Assembly (NCBI GenBank): GCA_035492455.1
Contig: DATJJE010000070.1
Span: 62,001-126,000, forward strand
Length of the DNA: 64,000 nt
Direction of reading: 5' to 3'
DNA from: Gp6-AA40 sp035492455
GTDB lineage: Bacteria > Acidobacteriota > Vicinamibacteria > Vicinamibacterales > UBA2999
Shown: in pieces, positions 17,107 through 25,349 of the stretch
Layout of the letters: the number at the start of each line of letters is the position of its first letter
How positions within the stretch are numbered: the stretch's first letter is position 1
Notes under the pieces: model-generated
What the model was told of the DNA's origin: nothing
Databases searched by the model: none
Seen by the model: only the letters and a program-made list of their open reading frames with translations
Made by a program: the position numbers and the translations under genes

Positions 17107-17604
17107 ATGCCGCACAATCGTCCGCTCGTTCTGCTCGTCGACAATCATGAAGACACCCGCGACATGTACGCGGAATATCTTCGCGCCTGCGGTTTCCGCG
17201 TGATCGCCTGCTCCGACAGCCGGACGTCGATCGACTTCGCGCGGAGCTGCCGTCCGAACATCATCTTTCTCGAGCTCCGTATGACGGGGATGAATGGCGC
17301 CGAGGTGCTGGCGCGTCTCCGTGAGGAGCCCTCGCTCGCGCGCGTGCCGGTCGTCGCGCTGACGGCGTCGGTCATGTCCTTCGAGCGCGACGCCGCCATG
17401 GCCGCGGGCTTCAACGAGGTGCTCGCCAAGCCGTGTTTTCCTGAAGATCTCGCCAGCGCGATTACGCGCATCATTGGCGCCACGGCAACGGTGCCGTCCG
17501 CGAAACCTCTCAACATCCTGAGAGGCGGCCATCGTGTTGTGAGCCCTCGCCGCGGCGCCACGCGCGGACCCGCCGTCCTGACCGCCGCGCAATCTCCACG
17601 TTGA
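17107..17604 (+). CDS. Stand-alone receiver domain with Glu at the phosphorylation site
   Basis: This 165-residue protein consists of one CheY-like receiver plus a basic tail of about 45 residues. The conserved Thr (T86 in ALTAS) and Lys (K108 in LAKPC) are present, but the acidic pair is Asp-Asn (D12-N13) and the phosphoacceptor Asp is Glu (E56 in FLELRMTGMNG). Glu at this site often mimics phosphorylation, so the protein may be locked on. There is no output domain, so it probably works by protein contact. It follows the CHAD operon by 179 bases and ends at a strong hairpin. Confidence 0.85.
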   Translation: MPHNRPLVLLVDNHEDTRDMYAEYLRACGFRVIACSDSRTSIDFARSCRPNIIFLELRMTGMNGAEVLARLREEPSLARVPVVALTASVMSFERDAAMAAGFNEVLAKPCFPEDLASAITRIIGATATVPSAKPLNILRGGHRVVSPRRGATRGPAVLTAAQSPR

Positions 17605-17625
17605 CAAGACCTTCCGCCGGTTTCA

Positions 17626-17657
17626 GCACGCCGCGCGCATAACGGCGCGCGGCGTGC
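17626..17657 (+). terminator. Strong hairpin, probable end of the receiver gene transcript
   Basis: A perfect 13-bp inverted repeat (GCACGCCGCGCGC and its complement) with a 6-base loop begins 22 bases after the receiver stop codon. No T run follows on either strand, so termination may need Rho or be partial. Confidence 0.5.
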
Positions 17658-17660
17658 ACG

Positions 17661-17780
17661 ATGCCGGACGCGGTGGAGCTGACACGAATCGTTCGAGGGG
17701 TCGGGCTGGTAGTCGTGGCGAGCGGCGTCTTCGTACCGTCGATCGCCCGCGCGCATAACGGTGATGCAACGGCGTTGTGA
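17661..17780 (+). CDS. Possible 39-residue exported or leader peptide
   Basis: An ATG at 17661 opens a 39-codon frame with a hydrophobic middle (GLVVVASGVFVPS) and a signal-like ARA-H site. Its TGA shares one base with the ATG of the amidohydrolase gene (TGATG), as in translational coupling. It may be a real leader peptide, a decayed gene start or chance; there is no clear ribosome-binding site. Confidence 0.2.
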   Translation: MPDAVELTRIVRGVGLVVVASGVFVPSIARAHNGDATAL

Positions 17781-18841
17781 TGCGAACCCTGCTGACGCTG
17801 CTCGTCTACTTGGTGCTCGCCGTCGCCCCTCCGACGACGACGGATCTGTCGGTGGTGAACGATTCGCATCTGCACCTGACCAATTACATCCAAGAGGGCA
17901 CCGACATTCACGACCTGATGAAGATCATGGGGACGAAGGTCGGACGCGTCGCGCTCTTCGGCATCCCGCTGCAGCAGGAGTGGTCGTACGCGAACACCGG
18001 CAGCTTCGCGCCGACCTATTACCTGCAGACCGACGCGCCGCTCTACTACTACTCGTTCACCGATGCCTATATCGCCATGGCCTACCGATCGCTGCCGTCG
18101 GCCGAGCGTGCGCGTATCGATCCGATGATCACCGGCTTCAACCCGGCGGACATGTACGCGGTGGATCACATCCGGCGAGTGCTGACGACGTTCCCGGGCG
18201 TCTTCTCGGGAATAGGTGAGTTCACGATTCACAAGGAATTTGTCTCGGCCAAGGTCGCCGGCGACACGGCGAGCCTGACCAATCCCGCGCTCGATCGCAT
18301 TCTCGATTTCGCCGCCGAATCCGGTCTCGTCGTCATCATGCACAACGACATCGACGTGCCGTTCGCGAAGACGGGCCAGGAGCCGTATCAGGCGGTGCAG
18401 CTGCGCGACCTGTTCCTGCGGCATCCACAGGCGACGATCGTCTGGGCACATGCCGGCCTCGGGCGCGTCGTCCACCCGATGGCCAAGCAGATCGAGATTC
18501 TCGACCGCCTGCTGTCCAACCCGATGCTGCCGAACGTGCACATCGATCTGTCGTGGACCGAGGCAGCGAAGTACATCGTGGCATCACCGGCGTCGGTGGC
18601 CGCGATGGCGGCCCTTATCAACCGCTATCCCGACCGGTTCCTGTTCGGCACCGACGAGGTCGCGCCCGCCGATCAGCAGCATTACCTCGCGGTCTACGAC
18701 ACCTACGCGCCGCTGCTCTCGCAGCTGACGCCGGCGGCGAGCGAGCAGTTCCGCAAGAAGAACTACGAACGGTTGTTCGACGAAGCGCGGCGGCGCGTGC
18801 GCGCCTGGGAACGAGTCCACATCAAGGAGACAGGGCAATGA
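17780..18841 (+). CDS. Exported amidohydrolase (Amidohydro_2 TIM barrel)
   Basis: This 353-residue protein has a short signal peptide (MRTLLTLLVYLVLAVAP). The metal site is recognisable: NDSHLHL on strand 1, VIMHNDID, WAHAGLG and the terminal Asp in FLFGTDEV, as in the ACMSD/2-pyrone-dicarboxylate-lactonase-like group. It should hydrolyse or decarboxylate a small organic substrate in the periplasm; the substrate is not evident. Its stop overlaps the start of a porin gene (ATGA), which in turn overlaps a glutaminase gene, so the three form a tight operon. A GTG one codon earlier is also possible. Confidence 0.8.
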   Translation: MRTLLTLLVYLVLAVAPPTTTDLSVVNDSHLHLTNYIQEGTDIHDLMKIMGTKVGRVALFGIPLQQEWSYANTGSFAPTYYLQTDAPLYYYSFTDAYIAMAYRSLPSAERARIDPMITGFNPADMYAVDHIRRVLTTFPGVFSGIGEFTIHKEFVSAKVAGDTASLTNPALDRILDFAAESGLVVIMHNDIDVPFAKTGQEPYQAVQLRDLFLRHPQATIVWAHAGLGRVVHPMAKQIEILDRLLSNPMLPNVHIDLSWTEAAKYIVASPASVAAMAALINRYPDRFLFGTDEVAPADQQHYLAVYDTYAPLLSQLTPAASEQFRKKNYERLFDEARRRVRAWERVHIKETGQ

Positions 18842-20190
18842 ACGCAGGTTCTCTCGTTACACGAACACTGGTGCCGCTGGCAGTCGCGGCGCTGGTATCC
18901 GTTACCGCAACCGACGCCCGCGGCCAGAGCGACGGCGAGCAGACTACGCCGGTTCCGGTCGTCGTGTCGTCGATTGCCGCAACGCCGGATCCCGGGGCCG
19001 TCACGCCGCCACCCGCAACGGATGCCGCGGCACAGGCACCAGCGGCGGCGCCGGCGCCGGAGCCGAAACCGGCGATCGACATCTACGGCGCCGCAATGCT
19101 CGACATGGGCTTCCAGGTCGAGCAGAACAACCCGGACTGGTTCGACGTGGTGCGGCCGAGCAAACTGCCGTCGTTCAAGCACGAGTTCGGCAGAGACGGG
19201 CACAACTTCGCCGGCTTCCGTCAGAGCCGTATGGGCGTGAAGACGACGACGCCGACAACCTTGGGCGACCTGAAGACGACGTTCGAGTTCGAGTTGTTCG
19301 GCGTGGGCGTCGACGCCGGGCAGACGACGTTCCGGTTGCGCGACGTGTGGGGCCAATTGGGGCACTTCGGCGCGGGGCAGACGGACAGTCCGTTCATGGA
19401 CGGCTCGATCTTCCCGAACTCGCTCGAGTACTGGGGCCCGAACGGAATGGTCTATTTCAAGAACGTTCAGTTCCGCTATATGCCCCTGCAGGGAGACAAC
19501 GAGCTGGTGTTTGCCGCGGAGCGCCCAGGGGCGAGCGGCGACGCCGGCATCTTCGCCCAGCGCATCGAGCTGCAGAACGTGCAGGGACGATTCCCCTCTC
19601 CCGACTTCTCAACGCATTACCGCGCCACGCGTCCGTGGGGCCACGTGCAGCTCGCGGGAATCGTTCGCATCATTCGCTGGGACGACCTGGTCGATGACCA
19701 GATCGACCTGAGTGGAAAAGCGACCGGCTGGGGCGTCGACCTGACGTCGAACATCAAGCTCGGCGCGGATACGGTGCACCTCGGCGCCGTCTACGGCGAA
19801 GGCATCGAGAACTACATGAACGATGCGCCGATTGACGTGGCGACGGTGCCGAATCTCGGCAACCGCGTGACGCCGATCCGCGGGAAGACGCTGCCCATTC
19901 TCGGTCTCGTCGCGTTCTACGACCGCACGTGGAGCGACAAGTGGACGAGCAGCGCCGGCTACTCACGCGTCGACATCGACACGACGAGCGGACAGCTGCC
20001 GAGCGACTTCAAACGCGGTGAGTACGCGCTCGGCAATCTCCTCTATTACCCGGTGAAGAACGTGCTGGTCGGGGGTGAGTTCCAATGGGCCCGGCGCGAC
20101 AACCACTCGGATGGATTCCGTGTGGACGATAAGCGCGTGCAGTTCTCGTTCAAATACAGCTTTTCGTACAAGGTGGGAGGTCAGTCATGA
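18838..20190 (+). CDS. DcaP-like trimeric porin
   Basis: The protein has 450 residues with a signal peptide (cleavage after ARGQ or nearby), then a Pro/Ala-rich linker of about 50 residues and a 16-strand barrel. IDIYGAAMLDMGFQ, FRQSRMGVKTTTPT and LKTTFEFELFG are typical of DcaP-type porins, which take up anionic or dicarboxylic organic compounds. The barrel ends in FKYSFSYK. It is sandwiched with 4-base overlaps between an exported amidohydrolase and an exported glutaminase and probably admits their substrates across the outer membrane. Confidence 0.82.
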   Translation: MNAGSLVTRTLVPLAVAALVSVTATDARGQSDGEQTTPVPVVVSSIAATPDPGAVTPPPATDAAAQAPAAAPAPEPKPAIDIYGAAMLDMGFQVEQNNPDWFDVVRPSKLPSFKHEFGRDGHNFAGFRQSRMGVKTTTPTTLGDLKTTFEFELFGVGVDAGQTTFRLRDVWGQLGHFGAGQTDSPFMDGSIFPNSLEYWGPNGMVYFKNVQFRYMPLQGDNELVFAAERPGASGDAGIFAQRIELQNVQGRFPSPDFSTHYRATRPWGHVQLAGIVRIIRWDDLVDDQIDLSGKATGWGVDLTSNIKLGADTVHLGAVYGEGIENYMNDAPIDVATVPNLGNRVTPIRGKTLPILGLVAFYDRTWSDKWTSSAGYSRVDIDTTSGQLPSDFKRGEYALGNLLYYPVKNVLVGGEFQWARRDNHSDGFRVDDKRVQFSFKYSFSYKVGGQS

Positions 20191-21260
20191 AGGGTGAGAT
20201 GCGAGTGGTGCGCGCATGGCAGGCCGCGGCGCTGGTAGCCGCCGCGATCGCGGTGGGCACCCTCCCCGCCGGCGCCCAGGCCGACGTGCAATCCGTGGTG
20301 TCCGCGGCGTTCGCGAAATACAAGGACCTCAAAGAAGGGAAGAACGCCGACTACATTCCGGCGCTGGCGCATGTCGATCCGAACATGTTCGGCATCGCCG
20401 TGATCGGCCGCGACGGCAAGGTCTACAGCGCCGGCGACATCAACACGGAAGTGTCGATCCAGTCGATCTCGAAGGTCTTCACCATGGCGCGCGTCATCCA
20501 GGATGAGGGGCCGCAGTCGATCGAGAAGACGATCGGCGTCGACGCGACGGGCATGCGTTTCAACTCGATTGTCTCGGTAGAGCTCAGTTACAAGCTCGCT
20601 GGGGGACCCGAAATGAATCCGCTCGTCAATCCGGGGGCGATTGCGGCGACGAGCATGGTCGAGGGGGCGACGGGCGACGCGGTGTGGACGAAGATTATCA
20701 ACACCTACAGTGACTTCGCCGGCCGTCCGCTGAGCGTCCTGCAGGACGTCTACAAGTCGGAGTCGGACACCAATCAGCGCAACCAGGCGATCGGGATGCT
20801 GATGCACGCCTACGGGTACATCAAGAAGAACCCGCAGCAGGCGACCGATCTCTATACGCGCCAATGCTCGGTCGGCGTCAACGCGAAGGATCTTGCGACG
20901 ATGGCAGCAACACTCGCGTTCGGCGGACGCAATCCACTGACGGGGCGGCAGGCAATCGCCGCCGACAACGTGCCGTACGTCCTGGCGGTCATGGCCACAG
21001 CCGGACTGTACGACGATTCAGGCAAATGGCTGTATCACACCGGGCTCCCGGCCAAGAGCGGCGTCGGCGGTGGCATCATCGCGGTGGCGCCCGGCAAGTA
21101 CGGAATCGCCGTCGTCTCTCCTCCATTGGATGAAGCCGGCAACAGCGTGCGTGCCCAGCGCACGATCGAGGAGATCGCGCGCGCGCTGCAGCTGAATCCC
21201 TACGCCTCGAAGCCGTCGCGTTCGGTCACGCAGGCAGCAGAGGCTGCTCCGTCTCGATGA
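20187..21260 (+). CDS. glsA: Exported glutaminase A
   Basis: This 357-residue protein belongs to the serine-dependent glutaminase family: VSIQSISKVF holds the S-x-x-K active site, and NPLVNPGAIA and KSGVGGGIIA are family blocks. Unlike the usual cytosolic GlsA of about 310 residues it has a signal peptide (cleavage after AGAQA), so it should release ammonia and glutamate from glutamine in the periplasm. It is coupled to the porin gene by a 4-base overlap. Its 3' end overlaps the convergent lysC by 35 bases. Confidence 0.92.
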   Translation: MKGEMRVVRAWQAAALVAAAIAVGTLPAGAQADVQSVVSAAFAKYKDLKEGKNADYIPALAHVDPNMFGIAVIGRDGKVYSAGDINTEVSIQSISKVFTMARVIQDEGPQSIEKTIGVDATGMRFNSIVSVELSYKLAGGPEMNPLVNPGAIAATSMVEGATGDAVWTKIINTYSDFAGRPLSVLQDVYKSESDTNQRNQAIGMLMHAYGYIKKNPQQATDLYTRQCSVGVNAKDLATMAATLAFGGRNPLTGRQAIAADNVPYVLAVMATAGLYDDSGKWLYHTGLPAKSGVGGGIIAVAPGKYGIAVVSPPLDEAGNSVRAQRTIEEIARALQLNPYASKPSRSVTQAAEAAPSR

Positions 21261-22440
21261 ACCGGTGGTGCAGAGCGCGGACGGCTTCCTCCGTCCGCGC
21301 GCGCGGCACCATCCACGTGATGCGGAATGATGATGTCGCGATCATCGACGGCGTTATCCCGTTCTCTTCGAGCAGCGCCGACCCCTTGCGAACGTTCGCA
21401 TAGCTCGCATTGATGCCGGCGCCCACAGCGCTGACGGCCGCCAGGCCATCGACGAGGCGCGCTTGTCCGCCGAAATGCGACTGCAGCTCGGCGCGAAGAC
21501 GCGGTTCGTCGTGCAGGTTCTCCCGAGAGATCACCATGTCGACGCGCTTGTCGAAGACGTGCAGCTGCTTGCCGGCGACGCTACGCTCGTCAAGGAGCGC
21601 GAGGACGTCGGAAGCCTTCGCTTCCGCTTGCAGGACGATCACATCTTTCTCGCTCGCGACCCCCACCACCGAGCCGGGCATACGCGGCGGCGATCGCCGG
21701 ACAACGGTCCCGTCGGTTGAGGCGTCGATGCCTGGCAGCGGACCGGCGGTTGCGCGCGCGTAAATGGCGATGCCTTTCTCTTTCGCGAATTCGACCGCCT
21801 GTGCGTTGAGCACCTTGGCGCCTGCTTCGGCCATCTCCTGCGTCTCTTCGTACGAAAGCGTCGCGATGCGGCGCGCCGTGGGCACCACCCGCGGATCCGC
21901 TGAATAGACCCCGTCAACGTCCGAGCAGATCTCGCAGTAGTCCGCATCAAGCGCCGCAGCCATGGCAACGGCGGTCGTATCGCTGCCGCCGCGGCCGAGT
22001 GTCGTCACCTCTTTCTTGTATGACACCCCCTGATACCCGGCGACGACGACAATTTTTCCGCGCGCCAGCTCGTCTTGCACGCGAAACGGACGCACCTCGA
22101 TGATGCGCGCGTCGATGTGGCGATCATTGGTGATGATCCCGGACTGGCTGCCGGTGAAGCTGATGGCATCGCCGCCGAGCTCGTGGATGGCAAGCGACAA
22201 GAGCGCCATTGAAATGCGCTCGCCGGCCGACAGCAGCATGTCCAGCTCACGGCGCTGCGGATTTGGCGACACCTTTTTGGCCATCGCCAGCAGGTCGTCC
22301 GTCGTATCGCCCATGGCGGACACAACGACAACGACGTGATGGCCCTTCGCGCGCGTGCGCATGACGCGGTCGGCGACACGCTTGAGCTTCTCGACGTCCG
22401 CCACGCTGCTTCCACCGTACTTCTGAACGATGACCGCCAT
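21226..22440 (-). CDS. lysC: Aspartate kinase
   Basis: This 404-residue monofunctional aspartokinase has the N-terminal VQKYGGSSV, the GRGGSDTTAVA loop, SDVDGVYSADPR and two C-terminal ACT domains. It makes aspartyl phosphate from aspartate, the first step to lysine, threonine, methionine and diaminopimelate, with feedback control through the ACT domains. I chose the ATG at 22440 (MAVIVQKYGG), where family members begin; an in-frame ATG at 22461 adds seven residues. It is divergent from the methyltransferase gene, with 33 bases between starts. Confidence 0.95.
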   Translation of the reverse strand: MAVIVQKYGGSSVADVEKLKRVADRVMRTRAKGHHVVVVVSAMGDTTDDLLAMAKKVSPNPQRRELDMLLSAGERISMALLSLAIHELGGDAISFTGSQSGIITNDRHIDARIIEVRPFRVQDELARGKIVVVAGYQGVSYKKEVTTLGRGGSDTTAVAMAAALDADYCEICSDVDGVYSADPRVVPTARRIATLSYEETQEMAEAGAKVLNAQAVEFAKEKGIAIYARATAGPLPGIDASTDGTVVRRSPPRMPGSVVGVASEKDVIVLQAEAKASDVLALLDERSVAGKQLHVFDKRVDMVISRENLHDEPRLRAELQSHFGGQARLVDGLAAVSAVGAGINASYANVRKGSALLEENGITPSMIATSSFRITWMVPRARTEEAVRALHHRFIETEQPLLPA

Positions 22441-22473
22441 GAGCGAGAGCATAATGGACAACGGAGGGACGGC

Positions 22474-23028
22474 ATGAACCTTCGCACCAGCGGCTTAGCT
22501 CTGCTGCTGTCGTTTCTCGTGATCGCGCCCGGCGCGGCGCAGCAGGCGCCGGTGCGCCAGCCTGACGTGGTGTTTGTTCCCACGCCAGCGGACGTGGTTG
22601 ACGCGATGCTCAAGCTCGCGAAGGTCACACCAAACGACGTCGTCTACGACCTCGGATCAGGCGACGGCCGCATCGTGATTGCCGCGGCGAAAACCTACGG
22701 AGCACGTGGTGTTGGCATCGACATCGATCCAGAGCGAACGCGCGAGGCGACGGCAAACGCGCGCGCTGCGGGTGTGTCGGACAAGGTGATGTTTGTCACC
22801 GAGGACGTTTTAACGGCGGATATCAGCCCCGCGACGGTGGTGATGCTGTATCTGTCGCCGTCGTTCAACTCGCGTCTGGCGCCAAAGCTGATGAAAGAGC
22901 TGAAGCCGGGCACGCGTGTTGTCTCGCACGCCTTCGACATTCCGGGTTGGAAGCCCCAGCAGCGCATCGTCGTGAGTGACCGGCCTGTCTTCCTCTGGAC
23001 GGTCGCGCCGGCCTCGACCCGGCGTTAG
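22474..23028 (+). CDS. Exported class I SAM-dependent methyltransferase
   Basis: This 184-residue protein has the SAM-binding motif VYDLGSGDGRI, an acidic strand-2 end (GIDIDPER) and the motif TEDVLTADI. It carries a clear signal peptide (LALLLSFLVIAPGAA, cleavage before QQ). Export is odd for an enzyme that needs cytosolic SAM, yet similar signal-bearing methyltransferases recur in Acidobacteriota. The substrate is unknown. GGAGGGA stands 4 bases before the ATG. Confidence 0.8.
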   Translation: MNLRTSGLALLLSFLVIAPGAAQQAPVRQPDVVFVPTPADVVDAMLKLAKVTPNDVVYDLGSGDGRIVIAAAKTYGARGVGIDIDPERTREATANARAAGVSDKVMFVTEDVLTADISPATVVMLYLSPSFNSRLAPKLMKELKPGTRVVSHAFDIPGWKPQQRIVVSDRPVFLWTVAPASTRR

Positions 23029-23040
23029 CGCCGCTTGATC

Positions 23041-23058
23041 CGACCAGAGTGGTCGGAT
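23041..23058 (+). promoter_or_regulatory. Rrf2/IscR-type operator candidate before the FTR1 gene
   Basis: CGACCAGAGTGGTCGGAT lies in an 8-bp inverted repeat (23038-23045 and 23051-23058) 42 bases before the FTR1 start. It matches the element before the Rrf2 gene (63256-63273) at 15 of 18 positions. The dyad followed by TTAGACTTTT could also act as a weak terminator of the methyltransferase gene. Confidence 0.5.
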
Positions 23059-23099
23059 TAGACTTTTCTGCGACTCAATCTCATTTCCAAGAGACGGAC

Positions 23100-23876
23100 A
23101 TGCTACAGGCCTTTGTCATTACCCTGCGGGAGGGACTCGAAGCCTTCCTGATTGTTGCCATCAGTCTTGCCTATCTGCGCAAGTCGGGCCGCGCCGAGCT
23201 GACCCGCGCGGTTCATGCCGGCATCGCTGTGGCGCTCGCCATCAGTGCGGTCGGCGGATACGTGCTTTACAACGCCGCGAATCAGGAGCTGCTCGAGGGA
23301 CCACTTGCGCTCGTCGCAGCGGTTTCGGTTGCCTGGCTCGTCATCCACATGTGGCGGGCGGGTCGTCACATGAAAGGCGACATCGAACAGCGCCTCGCCT
23401 CGTCCAGCGTTCGCGCGGGTGCCGGCGCCTTCATCGGCGTTTTCCTCTTTACCGTGCTGATGGTGTCGCGTGAGGGGATGGAGACGGCGCTGCTGCTGAT
23501 GCAGCTGAAAGAGACGCTGCATCTCGCGCTCGGCGCGGCGCTCGGATTCGGCGGCGCCGCCGCTGTCGCATCGCTCTGGTCGCGCTACGGCCATCGCGTG
23601 AACCTTGGACTCTTCTTCCAGGTCACGGCCATTTTCCTTTTCGTCTTCGTCGTGCAGCTGCTCATTTCCAGCGTCCACGAAATGTCCGAGCAGAACATGA
23701 TGGGTGCGCTCAGCCAGCCCATTCACGACGCCACCGAGTCGTGGGGGCCCGACAGCGCGTTCGGACACGCGCTGACGTACTCGCTGGTTCTGCTGCCCGC
23801 CGCATGGCTCGCGTTCAAGGCCCTGCTTGGCGGCGGCTCGCACAAGCCGCGGCCAACTACGGCCGCGGCGCGCTGA
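23100..23876 (+). CDS. FTR1-family iron permease
   Basis: This 258-residue protein has seven hydrophobic segments. The two iron-transport motifs of the FTR1/EfeU family are present: REGLEAFLIV in the first helix and REGMETALLL in the fourth. In E. coli EfeU such motifs carry ferrous or ferric iron across the inner membrane. No EfeO, EfeB or cupredoxin partner is adjacent. A putative Rrf2-type operator upstream suggests control by iron or Fe-S status. The ATG at 23100 begins the conserved sequence; an ORF extension upstream runs through the operator. Confidence 0.9.
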   Translation: MLQAFVITLREGLEAFLIVAISLAYLRKSGRAELTRAVHAGIAVALAISAVGGYVLYNAANQELLEGPLALVAAVSVAWLVIHMWRAGRHMKGDIEQRLASSSVRAGAGAFIGVFLFTVLMVSREGMETALLLMQLKETLHLALGAALGFGGAAAVASLWSRYGHRVNLGLFFQVTAIFLFVFVVQLLISSVHEMSEQNMMGALSQPIHDATESWGPDSAFGHALTYSLVLLPAAWLAFKALLGGGSHKPRPTTAAAR

Positions 23877-23886
23877 TTCCATCCGG

Positions 23887-24300
23887 ATGGCCGCCGCCAG
23901 ACCGCCGCTTGTCGCCGAGCTGGTATGGACTGGCGATCTTTGCTTCGACGCGACCAGCGGCACGACAACGACCATCGTCGATAGCGACGGCAGGCGAGGG
24001 CCATCGCCGCCGCAATACGCCGCAGTCGGCCTCGCCGGCTGCATGGCGGTTGATGTCGTTGACATCCTGCGCAAGGGACGGCATGCGTTAACAGGCCTTC
24101 GCGTGACTTTTACCGGCGACCGCGCCGAGCACCCACCTCGCCGCTTCGTGCGGATCGATCTGCGCTTCGAGGTTCAGGGCACGGTGCCGCCGGAAGCGGT
24201 CGAACGCGCCATTGCGCTCTCGCGCGAGAAGTACTGTTCGGTCTTCCATTCCTTCCGCCAGGACATCGCGTTCAGCACCAGCTTTACCGTCACGCCATGA
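23887..24300 (+). CDS. OsmC/Ohr-family protein
   Basis: This 137-residue protein is of OsmC length, with the two redox cysteines in family context: GLAGCMAVDVVDIL on the central helix and REKYCSVFHSF later. OsmC-type proteins are dimeric thiol peroxidases acting on organic hydroperoxides; the YhfA-like subgroup, which this resembles, is less understood. It lies 10 bases after the iron permease gene and overlaps the next gene by 4 bases, so it may protect against oxidants generated with iron uptake. Confidence 0.88.
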   Translation: MAAARPPLVAELVWTGDLCFDATSGTTTTIVDSDGRRGPSPPQYAAVGLAGCMAVDVVDILRKGRHALTGLRVTFTGDRAEHPPRRFVRIDLRFEVQGTVPPEAVERAIALSREKYCSVFHSFRQDIAFSTSFTVTP

Positions 24301-25349
24301 GGCGCGGCTACATCGACTGGCTTCGCGGTGTGTCCGTCGTCATCATGATTGAGGCGCACACACTCGATGCGTGGACGCGGCTGGATGCGCGGCACAACAG
24401 CGCCTACGGCTGGGCGATGATCGTCGGCGGATTCGCCGCGCCCAGCTTCATGTTTCTGGCAGGTATTGCGCTGACACTCGCCGCCGGTTCACGGCTGCGA
24501 CGCGGGAAGACGCCCGACGAAGCGGCCGCACTGGCGCGTCGGCGCGCTCTGCAGATCTTCGGCCTCGCGTTTTTGTTCAGGCTTCAGTCGTGGGTGATCA
24601 GCGGCGGCGACCCAGTGCAGGCGCTGCTGAAGGTGGACATCCTCAACATCATGGGCCTGTCGATGCTCGCGGCGGCGCTGCTGTGGGGGATTGGCCGCTC
24701 GCGATGGGATCGATTCATGTGGATGGCCTTGGCGACGATCGCCATCGCCATGGTGACGCCCCTCGTTCGCGCCACGCCGCTGCTTGCGCCCCTGCCGGAC
24801 CCGATCGAATGGTATTTCCGTCCGATTCCGGGACGGGGCACGTTTACGTTGTTCCCATGGGCGGGTTTTCTGGTCGGCGGCGTCGCCGTCGGCGTCCTGC
24901 TCGATGCGGCGAGAACGCCTGATTCAGAACGACGCCTCAATGTCATCTTTGCCGGTGCCGGTATGGCCATCGCGGCCGCCGGCTACGCGACGTCATTTCT
25001 TCCAGCGATCTATCGGGAATCTTCATTCTGGACAACGTCACCGACATTCTTTTTCCTGCGTCTCGGCATCCTGATCCTGTCGCTGCCGGTGGCCTACGCG
25101 TGGAACGCGGCGTGGAGCGGCCGATCGGTCCTGCAGGAGTTCGGCCGCGCGTCGCTGTTCGTCTACTGGATTCATGTGGAGCTCGCCTACGGCGTGTTGA
25201 CCGGTCCCATCCACAAGAGCCTGACGCTCGGTCAGGCGTTCACCGCCTACACGCTGTTTACGATTGCCTTGTTTGGCGCGGCGAAACTGAAGGATCAGGT
25301 CGTGGACTGGTGGAACACAGGGCGCCTGCAGCCAAGCGGCGCGCTTTGA
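24297..25349 (+). CDS. DUF1624 (HGSNAT-like) membrane acyltransferase
   Basis: This 350-residue protein has about 10 hydrophobic segments. It opens with RRGYIDWLRGVSVVIMIEAH, the DUF1624/heparan-alpha-glucosaminide N-acetyltransferase catalytic start with conserved Asp-Trp-Leu-Arg-Gly and a His in the first helix. PSFMFLAGIAL and FVYWIHVELAYG are further family blocks. It probably moves an acyl group across the membrane to a sugar or other acceptor. It overlaps the OsmC gene by 4 bases. Confidence 0.82.
   Translation: MRRGYIDWLRGVSVVIMIEAHTLDAWTRLDARHNSAYGWAMIVGGFAAPSFMFLAGIALTLAAGSRLRRGKTPDEAAALARRRALQIFGLAFLFRLQSWVISGGDPVQALLKVDILNIMGLSMLAAALLWGIGRSRWDRFMWMALATIAIAMVTPLVRATPLLAPLPDPIEWYFRPIPGRGTFTLFPWAGFLVGGVAVGVLLDAARTPDSERRLNVIFAGAGMAIAAAGYATSFLPAIYRESSFWTTSPTFFFLRLGILILSLPVAYAWNAAWSGRSVLQEFGRASLFVYWIHVELAYGVLTGPIHKSLTLGQAFTAYTLFTIALFGAAKLKDQVVDWWNTGRLQPSGAL

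Noticed and set aside
17510..18541. Minus-strand frame of 343 codons opposite the amidohydrolase
   Set aside because: Low-complexity basic translation, and the opposite strand has a convincing TIM-barrel enzyme with signal peptide.
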